From Streptomyces melanogenes (GTDB taxonomy: Bacteria > Actinomycetota > Actinomycetes > Streptomycetales > Streptomycetaceae), in the NCBI RefSeq assembly GCF_014649795.1, contig NZ_BMTS01000010.1, forward strand, positions 186,001-250,000: a DNA stretch of 64,000 nucleotides, read 5' to 3'. How positions within the stretch are numbered: the first letter of the stretch is position 1; each line of letters starts with the position of its first letter. This document shows, piece after piece, positions 57,965 to 64,000 of this stretch. Below the pieces are notes generated by a model that was not told the DNA's origin, did no database searches, and saw only the letters and a list, made by a program, of their open reading frames with translations. Both the position numbers and the translations under genes were made by a program.

Positions 57965-59152
57965 TCAACTCGCGAAAGATTGCCGTGAGTTCCATTCGGC
58001 CGGGTGGGGCAGAACCGCTCCGGTGCCCCTTTCGTCCGGGTCATGGTGAATGGGTGCGCGCGAGCCCGTGAGCGGAACTCCGCTCCCGCCGCGCCGCGCG
58101 GCGACGATCTCCGCGGCGATGGACAGGGCGGTCTCCTCGGGCGTACGAGCACCGAGGTCGAGGCCGATCGGCGAGCGCAGCCGGGCCCGTTCGCGCTCGG
58201 TGAGGCCGGTCTCGCGCAGCCTGCGGTCGCGGTCCTCGTGGGTGCGGCGCGAGCCCATCGCGCCGACGAACGCGACGGGCAGCCGCAGGGCCGTCTCCAG
58301 GAGCGGGACGTCGAACTTGGCGTCGTGGGTCAGCACGCACAGCACCGTGCGCCCGTCGGTCTGGGTGCCCCGCAGATAGCGGTGCGGCCAGTCGACCACG
58401 ACCTCGTCGGCCTCCGGGAAGCGCTCCCGGGTGGCGAAGACGGGGCGCGCGTCGCACACCGTCACGCGGTAGCCGAGGAACTTGCCCGTACGCACCAGGG
58501 CCGCCGCGAAGTCCACGGCACCGAAGACGATCATGCGGGGCGGCGGCACGCTCGACTCCACGAACACGGTGATCCCGCCCGCCCCGCAGCGCTCCCCGGT
58601 CTCCGCCAGGCCGAACTCCCCGGTGCGCCCCGCCTCCAGGAGGGCGTGGGCCTCCATCGCGGCCGCGCGGTCGAGGCCGGGAAGCCCGCCGAGGCTCCCT
58701 TCGTACGATCCGTCGGGGCGTACGAGCAGGGCTCGGCCGAGCCGTCCGGCCGGGCCCGCGACCACCCGGGCCAGGGCGGCGGCCCCGCCCCCGGCGGCGG
58801 CCGCGAGCGCCGCCGCGACCACCGCCCGGTCCGGCGCGTCCCCGCGCACCGGCGTGACCAGCACATCGACGACCCCGCCGCAGGTCAGCCCGACCGCGAA
58901 GGCGTCCTCGTCGCTGTAGCCGAACCGCTCGCGGACCGCCTCGCCGTCCTGGAGCGCCTGGACGCACAGGTCGTAGACCGCCCCCTCCACACAGCCGCCG
59001 GAGACCGAGCCGATGGCGGTGCCGTCGCCGTCCACGGCGAGCGCGGCGCCCGGGCCGCGCGGCGCGCTGCCGCCCACGGCCACCACGGTGGCCATGGCGA
59101 AGTCCCGGCCCTCCCGCGCCCACCGGTCCAGCTCCTCGGCGATGTCAAGCAC
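57965..59152 (-). CDS. XdhC family protein (molybdenum cofactor maturation)
   Basis: A 395-aa XdhC/CoxI-type protein that binds, sulfurates and inserts molybdenum cofactor into the oxidoreductase encoded just upstream. Its N-terminal CoxI-like domain has SVSGGCVEGAVYDLC and FGYSDEDAFAVGLTCGGVVDVLV, with the conserved Cys residues. The C-terminal Rossmann domain has MIVFGAVDFAAALVRTGKFLGYRVTVCDARP and the HDAKFDVPLLETAL and YVGAMGSRRT-type blocks (here FVGAMGSRRTHEDR). The GTG at 59152 overlaps the large subunit gene by 8 bp, so it is the fourth gene of this operon. Confidence 0.9.
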   Translation of the reverse strand: MLDIAEELDRWAREGRDFAMATVVAVGGSAPRGPGAALAVDGDGTAIGSVSGGCVEGAVYDLCVQALQDGEAVRERFGYSDEDAFAVGLTCGGVVDVLVTPVRGDAPDRAVVAAALAAAAGGGAAALARVVAGPAGRLGRALLVRPDGSYEGSLGGLPGLDRAAAMEAHALLEAGRTGEFGLAETGERCGAGGITVFVESSVPPPRMIVFGAVDFAAALVRTGKFLGYRVTVCDARPVFATRERFPEADEVVVDWPHRYLRGTQTDGRTVLCVLTHDAKFDVPLLETALRLPVAFVGAMGSRRTHEDRDRRLRETGLTERERARLRSPIGLDLGARTPEETALSIAAEIVAARRGGSGVPLTGSRAPIHHDPDERGTGAVLPHPAEWNSRQSFAS

Positions 59153-61292
59153 GTCGGCTCCCGTCCGGCCCGGCCCCGGTCCCGGCCAGCAGGACGCGGT
59201 CGGGGCGGATCGGGAGGTCGCGGTGGCGGACGCCGGTCGCGTGCCAGACGGCGTTGGCGACCGCCGCCGCCGCGCCCACGATCCCGATCTCCCCGATGCC
59301 CTTGATCCCGACCGGGTCGTCCACGTCCGGGTCGTCGACCCAGTCCGCCTCGATCCGCGGCACATCGGCGTGCGCGGCGAAGTGGTAGCCCGCGAGGTCC
59401 GGCCCGACGTGGGCGCCCGAGGCCCGGTCACGGACCGCCTCCTCGTGCAGCGCCATGGAGATGCCCCACGTCATGCCGCCGATGAACTGCCCGCGTGCGG
59501 TGAGCGGGTTGACGATCCGGCCCGCGGCGAAGATGCCCAGCATGCGCCGGACCCGGACCTCGCCGCTGGTGGTGTCCACGGCGACCTCCGCGAACTGCGC
59601 CCCGTACGAATGCCGCTCCTTCTCGGGCAGCGCGGCGATCGCGGCGGAGGTGTCCGAGCGCGCCGTGACGCCCTCGGGCGGGATGTCGCCGCCCAGCGCC
59701 AGCTGTTCGCGCAGGTCGGCGGCAGCGGCCATGATGGCCCAGGCCCAGGAGCGGGTGCCCGTCGAGCCGCCGGCGACCATCGCGTGGCCGAAGTCGCTGT
59801 CCCCGATGCGCACCTGGACCCGGCCGGGCTCGACCTCCAGCGCGTCCGCCGCGATCAGGGTCAGCGCGGTGCGCGCGCCCGTCCCGATGTCGGACGCGGT
59901 GATCCGTACGGTGAAGGTGCCGTCCGGCTGCGCCGTCACGGCCGCGGTGGAGGGGGCTGCGCCCGCCGGGAAGGTGGCCGCCGCCGTGCCGGTGCCAAGC
60001 AGCCAGCGCCCTTCGCGGCGCACTCCCGGGCGCGGATCGCGCTCCGCCCAGCCGAACCTGCGGGCGCCCTCCTCGAAGCAGGCGAGCAGATTGCGGCCGG
60101 CGAACGGCAGCCCGGAGACGGGTCCGGCGGTGGGCTCGTTGCGGGCGCGCAGCGCGATCGGGTCGATGCCGCACCGCTCGGCGAGCTCGTCGAGCGCGGA
60201 CTCCACGGCGAAGGAGCCGGGTGCCTCGCCCGGCGCGCGCATCCAGGTCGGCGTCGGCACGTCGAGCCGCACCAGCCGGTTGGCGGTGCGGTGCGCGTCG
60301 GCGTCGTACATCACGCGGCCGAACCCGGCGCTCTGCTCGACGAACTCCTTGACGGTGGAGGTGAGGTTCTGGGCGTCGTGCCCGAAGGCGCGCAGCCGTC
60401 CGTCGGCGTCGGCGCCCAGCCTGACCCGGTGCGTCGTGGGGCTGCGGTAGCCGACGAGGGAGAACATCTGACGGCGGGTCAGCACGACGCGGACCGGGCG
60501 GTGCAGCACGGTCGCGGCCATCGCCGCGGCCACCTGGTGGGGGCGGACGCCCTTGGAGCCGAAGCCGCCGCCGATGTGCTCGGACAGCACCCGTACCGAG
60601 GCCGGGTCGAGCGAGAACAGCTTGGCGAGTTCGTCCGCCACCCACTTGCTGCCCTGGTTGGAGTCGTGGACCTCCAGGCGGCCGCCGTCCCAGCGGACCG
60701 TCGCCGCGTGCGGCTCCATGGGGTGGTGGTGCTCCTCCGGCGTGCTGTAGCGCGCGTCCACGACGACGGCGGACGCGGCGAGCTCGCGCTCCAGGTCCCC
60801 CTTGTCGGTCTCCATGGTCTCGCGCGGCTCCGGGGTGTACGTACCGGGCCGGTCCGGGGTGAACTCGATGTCGTGCGGCTCCGTTTCGTACCGGACGACC
60901 AGCGCCTCGGCGGCCTCCCTGGCCTGTTCGGAGGTCTCGGCGACGACCAGCGCAACCGGCCAGCCCGCGCACGGCACCCGGTCGCTCTGGAAGAGCCCGA
61001 CGATCGGGTCGGGCTGACCCAGCAGGCCGATGTAGTCCGCGTCGACGCGCGGGGCATTGCCGTGGTGCAGCACGGTGAGGACGCCCGGCATGGCGAGGAC
61101 CGGGGCGGTCTCCACCGAGCGGACGCTGCCACGCGCGACGGTGGAGACCACCAGCCAGCCGTGGGCGAGGTCGGCGAACGGGATCTCCCCGGCGTAGCGG
61201 GCGGCTCCGGTGACCTTGTCGCGGCCCTCGACGCGGGTGTGGGCGGTGCCGACGGCGCCGGTGATCCGGGTGGGTCCGGTGGTCGTGGTCAT
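59145..61292 (-). CDS. Molybdopterin-binding large subunit of a xanthine/aldehyde oxidoreductase (PaoC-like)
   Basis: A 715-aa catalytic subunit holding the molybdenum cofactor. Seen are GRDKVTGAARYAGEIPF, HHHPMEPHAATVRWDGGRLEVHDSNQGSKWVADELAKLF, GGGFGSKGVRPHQV, MRAPGEAPGSFAVESALDEL, and the C-terminal active-site glutamate region VGIKGIGEIGIVG. Together with the partner subunits it resembles the E. coli PaoABC aldehyde oxidase and related enzymes that hydroxylate aldehydes or N-heterocycles. The ATG at 61292 overlaps the FAD subunit stop by 4 bp. The substrate is unknown. Confidence 0.92.
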   Translation of the reverse strand: MTTTTGPTRITGAVGTAHTRVEGRDKVTGAARYAGEIPFADLAHGWLVVSTVARGSVRSVETAPVLAMPGVLTVLHHGNAPRVDADYIGLLGQPDPIVGLFQSDRVPCAGWPVALVVAETSEQAREAAEALVVRYETEPHDIEFTPDRPGTYTPEPRETMETDKGDLERELAASAVVVDARYSTPEEHHHPMEPHAATVRWDGGRLEVHDSNQGSKWVADELAKLFSLDPASVRVLSEHIGGGFGSKGVRPHQVAAAMAATVLHRPVRVVLTRRQMFSLVGYRSPTTHRVRLGADADGRLRAFGHDAQNLTSTVKEFVEQSAGFGRVMYDADAHRTANRLVRLDVPTPTWMRAPGEAPGSFAVESALDELAERCGIDPIALRARNEPTAGPVSGLPFAGRNLLACFEEGARRFGWAERDPRPGVRREGRWLLGTGTAAATFPAGAAPSTAAVTAQPDGTFTVRITASDIGTGARTALTLIAADALEVEPGRVQVRIGDSDFGHAMVAGGSTGTRSWAWAIMAAAADLREQLALGGDIPPEGVTARSDTSAAIAALPEKERHSYGAQFAEVAVDTTSGEVRVRRMLGIFAAGRIVNPLTARGQFIGGMTWGISMALHEEAVRDRASGAHVGPDLAGYHFAAHADVPRIEADWVDDPDVDDPVGIKGIGEIGIVGAAAAVANAVWHATGVRHRDLPIRPDRVLLAGTGAGPDGSRRA

Positions 61293-62281
61293 CGGGCGGC
61301 CTCCTCGGCGAGATCGGTGAGCACGGCCACGACGAGATTGCGCGTCAGCGTCACCTTGTATCCGTTGTGGGGCAGCGCCTCGGCGGCCGCGAGCTCCGCG
61401 TCGGCCGCGGCGGCGAAGGCGTCGGCGCTCACCGGTCCCCCGGTCAGCGCCCGCTCGGCGGTACGGGCCCGCCACGGCCGGGACGCGACCGCGCCGAAGG
61501 CCAGGCGCACTTCGTGGACGACGCCGTCGCGTACGTCCAGGGCGGCCGCGATCGAGCCGATCGCGAAGGCGTACGAGGCACGCTCGCGCACCTTGCGGTA
61601 GCGGGAGAGGGCGGCGACCGGCGCGGGCGGCAGCGTCACCGCGGTGATCAGCGCGCCGGGCGGCAGCGCGGTCTCCCGGTGCGGGGTGTCGCCGACCGGA
61701 AGGTAGAACGCGTCGAGCGGCAACTCGCCCGGCCCGTCGGCTGTTTCGTAGGAGACGACGGCGTCGAACGCGGCGAGCGCCACCCCCATGTCCGAGGGGT
61801 GGACGGCCACGCAGTGCGCGGAGGCGCCGAGGATCGCGTGGTTGTGGTGCTCGCCCTCGACGGCGGAGCAGCCGCTGCCCGGGGCGCGCTTGTTGCAGGG
61901 GGCGGCGAGGTCGGTGAAGTAGCCGCAGCGGGTGCGCTGGAGGAGGTTGCCGCCGACCGTGGCCATGTTGCGCAGTTGGCCCGACGCGCCGGCCAGGACC
62001 GCCTGCGCCAGCGCCGGGTAGCGGCGGCGCACTTCGGGGTGGGCGGCGAGGTCGCTGTTGGTGACGGTCGCGCCGATGCGCAGCCCGCCGTCCTGGGTCA
62101 CCTCGATGCGGTCGAGGGGGAGTTCGCGGACGTCGACGAGGAGCGCGGGCCGCTCCACGCCGGACTTCATCAGGTCGACGAGGTTGGTGCCGCCGCCGAG
62201 GAAGCGCGCCTCCGGGTCGGCGCCGAGCAGTGCGACCGCGCCGGGGACGTCGACGGCGCGCCGGTAGCCGAACTCCCTCAT
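61289..62281 (-). CDS. FAD-binding subunit with [4Fe-4S] site (PaoB/YagS-like)
   Basis: A 330-aa FAD subunit. The FAD loop reads FLGGGTNLVDLMKSGVERP and a second FAD site is GQLRNMATVGGNLLQRTRCGYF. The stretch RCGYFTDLAAPCNKRAPGSG, then CSAVEG and later SAHCVAVHPSDM supplies four Cys residues in the pattern seen in PaoB, which holds an extra [4Fe-4S] cluster. This separates the enzyme from typical xanthine dehydrogenases. The ATG at 62281 overlaps the Fe-S subunit stop by 4 bp. Confidence 0.9.
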   Translation of the reverse strand: MREFGYRRAVDVPGAVALLGADPEARFLGGGTNLVDLMKSGVERPALLVDVRELPLDRIEVTQDGGLRIGATVTNSDLAAHPEVRRRYPALAQAVLAGASGQLRNMATVGGNLLQRTRCGYFTDLAAPCNKRAPGSGCSAVEGEHHNHAILGASAHCVAVHPSDMGVALAAFDAVVSYETADGPGELPLDAFYLPVGDTPHRETALPPGALITAVTLPPAPVAALSRYRKVRERASYAFAIGSIAAALDVRDGVVHEVRLAFGAVASRPWRARTAERALTGGPVSADAFAAAADAELAAAEALPHNGYKVTLTRNLVVAVLTDLAEEAAR

Positions 62282-62856
62282 GCCGCCGCCTCCGTCCCGG
62301 CCGACGGGCCCTGGGCGGCCTCGGCCGCTGAGACTTGCGCCGCCCGCGCCACGGCTTCGACGATCGACACATAGGCGCCGCAGCGGCACAGGTTGCCGCT
62401 CATCCGCTCGCGGATCTCCTCGGCGGTCAACTGCGGCACGCCCGCCTCCGGCCGGACGTCGGCGGTCACCGCGCTCGGCCAGCCCGCCGCGTGTTCCTCG
62501 ATCACGGCGAGAGCCGAACAGATCTGCCCGGGCGTGCAGTAGCCGCACTGGTAGCCGTCGAGATCGAGGAACGCCTGCTGTACGGGGTGGAGCCGATCGC
62601 CGTCCGCGACGCCCTCGATGGTGGTGATCTCGCGCCCCTCGGCGGCCACCGCGAGCTGGAGGCAGGAGACGGCACGGCGCCCGTCGATCAGTACGGTGCA
62701 CGCCCCGCACTGCCCCTGGTCGCACCCCTTCTTCGTACCGGTCAGATCGAGGCGCTCGCGCAGGGCGTCGAGCAGGGTGGTGCGGTGGTCGACCGGCAGC
62801 GTGTGCTTCTCGCCGTTGATGTTCAAGGTGATGGCGCTGGACGTCGATGGGGTCAT
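62278..62856 (-). CDS. (2Fe-2S) iron-sulfur subunit (PaoA/YagT-like)
   Basis: A 192-aa subunit with two [2Fe-2S] sites: the plant-ferredoxin type KKGCDQGQCGACTVLIDGRR plus a later Cys, and the helical type CGYCTPGQICSAL with GNLCRCGAYVSIVEAV. It passes electrons from the molybdenum site to FAD. Unlike E. coli PaoA it has no Tat signal, so this complex stays in the cytosol. The ATG at 62856 begins MTPSTSSAITLNINGEKHTL. It is the first gene of the operon and diverges from a TetR gene across paired palindromes. Confidence 0.92.
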   Translation of the reverse strand: MTPSTSSAITLNINGEKHTLPVDHRTTLLDALRERLDLTGTKKGCDQGQCGACTVLIDGRRAVSCLQLAVAAEGREITTIEGVADGDRLHPVQQAFLDLDGYQCGYCTPGQICSALAVIEEHAAGWPSAVTADVRPEAGVPQLTAEEIRERMSGNLCRCGAYVSIVEAVARAAQVSAAEAAQGPSAGTEAAA

Positions 62857-62986
62857 GAGCAGCCTTCTCTCGCGTGGGTGTGCGAAGCGCCGTCCATCGG
62901 AAACCTGCGGCGGGCACGGTGGGCGAAAGGCGGTCGGGCGCGCCCCGGCCGTCCACTCCGGCCGCGACTGCCGCTATGGTGGACCT

Positions 62987-63035
62987 AAACGGACAGTTGT
63001 CCTTTATCCCCGAACCTAACGGACAGCTGTCCGTT
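62987..63035. promoter_or_regulatory. Two palindromic TetR-type operators between the oxidoreductase operon and its regulator
   Basis: The perfect 18-bp palindrome AACGGACAGCTGTCCGTT (63018-63035) and a weaker copy AACGGACAGTTGTCCTTT (core GGACAGTTGTCC, 62991-63002) lie with centres 30 bp apart, about three helical turns, so two dimers would bind the same DNA face. Confidence 0.72.
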
Positions 63036-63099
63036 TAACAAGAGCCGAATCCGCCGGGCGGTCCGGCGGCAGGTGCCCGCGCCTGCGGAAGGAGGACGA

Positions 63100-63687
63100 G
63101 TGCAGCAGAAGAAGGACACGCCGTTGCGCTCGGACGCGCAGCGCAACCGCGAGCGCATCCTGGAGGTGGCGCTCGCCGAGCTCACCTGCTCGGCCGACGC
63201 CCCGCTGAGCGCGATCGCCAAGAAGGCGGGGGTCGGGCAGGGGACGTTCTACCGCCACTTCCCCAACCGCGAGGCACTCGTCCTGGAGGTCTACCGGTAC
63301 GAGGTGCAGCAGCTCGCCGAGACCGCGGCCCAGCTCCTCGAAACCCGCGCCCCGGACCGGGCCCTGCGGGAGTGGATGGACCGCTTCGCCCAGTACTCGA
63401 TGGCCAAGGCGGGCCTCGCCGACGCGCTGGGCAAGGCCACCGCCCGGGGCACCCTGGCCGCGCTCGGCCACGGGCCGGTGACCGCGGCCATCACGCTGCT
63501 CCTGGACGCCAACGAAGAGGCGGGCACCATCCGCCCGGGCGTGACCCCTGACGACTTCGTCCTCGCCATCGCCGGACTCTGGCAGATCGACCCGCACAGC
63601 GACTGGCAGCCCCGCGCCGGCCGCCTCCTCGACCTCGTCATGGACGGGCTGCGGGCGGGGGCGCCGGGGGCCGGGGCGCGCGGCTAG
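63100..63687 (+). CDS. TetR/AcrR family transcriptional regulator
   Basis: A 195-aa repressor with the HTH RERILEVALAELTCSADAPLSAIAKKAGVGQGTFYRHFPNREALV and a C-terminal domain of the kind that binds small hydrophobic ligands. The GTG at 63100 has AAGGAGGACG upstream. It diverges from the aldehyde/xanthine oxidoreductase operon, with paired palindromes between, so it very probably represses that operon and itself. The inducer is probably the enzyme's substrate; this is inference. Confidence 0.93.
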   Translation: MQQKKDTPLRSDAQRNRERILEVALAELTCSADAPLSAIAKKAGVGQGTFYRHFPNREALVLEVYRYEVQQLAETAAQLLETRAPDRALREWMDRFAQYSMAKAGLADALGKATARGTLAALGHGPVTAAITLLLDANEEAGTIRPGVTPDDFVLAIAGLWQIDPHSDWQPRAGRLLDLVMDGLRAGAPGAGARG

Positions 63688-63697
63688 CCGAAGGGGC

Positions 63698-64000
63698 TCA
63701 GCCGAGGAAGCTCAGCCGCACCTGCCGCTCCGCGTTGTCCTTGTTCGTGTCGACCAGGCACACCGACTGCCAGGTCCCCAGCTCCAGGTGCCCCGCGACC
63801 ACCGGCAGCGTCGCGTGCGGCGGTACGAGCGCCGGCAGCACATGGTCACGGCCGTGGCCCGGGCTACCGTGGCGGTGCTGCCAGCGGTCGTCCGCGGGGA
63901 GGAGCATGTGCAGCGCGGCCAGCAGGTCGTCGTCGCTGCCCGCGCCGGTCTCGATGACGGCGATTCCAGCCGTTGCGTGGGGCACGAAGATGTTCAGGAG
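63698..64000 (-). CDS. YjbQ family protein (5' end outside window)
   Basis: The last 100 codons of a YjbQ/UPF0047 protein, a small beta-sheet enzyme family linked to thiamine-phosphate synthesis in E. coli. Conserved blocks are NIFVPHATAGIAVIE, which carries the His-Thr/Ser motif, GSPGHGRDHVLPALVPPHATLPVVAGHLELGTWQSVCLVDTN, and a closing RQVRLSFLG. The start lies beyond the right edge. It converges with the TetR gene, 10 bp away. Confidence 0.88.
   Translation of the reverse strand, partial: LLNIFVPHATAGIAVIETGAGSDDDLLAALHMLLPADDRWQHRHGSPGHGRDHVLPALVPPHATLPVVAGHLELGTWQSVCLVDTNKDNAERQVRLSFLG

Noticed and set aside
59013..61601. An 862-codon forward frame antisense to the molybdenum subunit gene
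   Set aside because: Low-complexity Gly/Ala/Arg/Val content with no family blocks; the reverse-strand frame has full domain motifs.

Overview
The window is chromosomal DNA from a Streptomyces or a close actinobacterial relative. It is very GC-rich with strong third-position GC, GTG and TTG starts are common, and the gene families are typical of the genus: DasR-type operators, SpoIIM-like absence aside, DUF6421 and DUF5134 genes, MAB_1171c, and a cysteine leader peptide. I see no rRNA, tRNA, CRISPR array or replication origin.

Positions 1-27500 hold mostly core and metabolic genes. They comprise a Ser/Thr kinase cut by the window edge, a CitE-like aldolase, etfBA, a flavin reductase behind a short Cys-containing leader peptide, a thioredoxin, an acyltransferase, a DUF6421-SDR-threonine aldolase operon, GDPD, a DUF5134/M56 peptidase/PAP2/HAD series, two oxidoreductases with regulators beside them, a ceramidase, uracil-DNA glycosylase coupled to a BadF-type kinase, a CbiX-like protein and a lactonase with a DasR-type box.

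Positions 27522-43584 contain the main surprise. A FUSC-family membrane protein gene is cut in two. Its 5' part lies at 42725-43584 and its 3' part at 27522-28203, and the break point carries the same 15 bp (28189-28203 and 42725-42739). Removing 28204-42739 restores the reading frame exactly. The 14.5 kb insert carries a decayed transposase, a low-GC lipoprotein gene, a giant secreted RHS/YD-repeat protein with a low-GC C-terminal tip, a LamG-domain partner, and a complete, diverged FUSC gene in the orientation of the broken one. This reads as a mobile polymorphic-toxin island that brings its own copy of the gene it destroys.

Positions 43855-47889 hold an Lrp/AsnC regulator, a DJ-1/PfpI protein, a cupin, a TDT transporter and a GH18 chitinase with two DasR-type boxes around its promoter.

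Positions 48272-54507 hold a compact bacteriocin-type export locus: a 75-aa double-glycine precursor, a strong hairpin, an HlyD-like protein, a C39-peptidase ABC transporter and a second ABC transporter. No modification enzyme is present. It is followed by a DUF3574 protein, an ImmA/IrrE-MAB_1171c-TPR operon, a four-gene molybdenum aldehyde/xanthine oxidoreductase operon with a divergent TetR gene and paired operators, and a YjbQ gene cut by the window edge.
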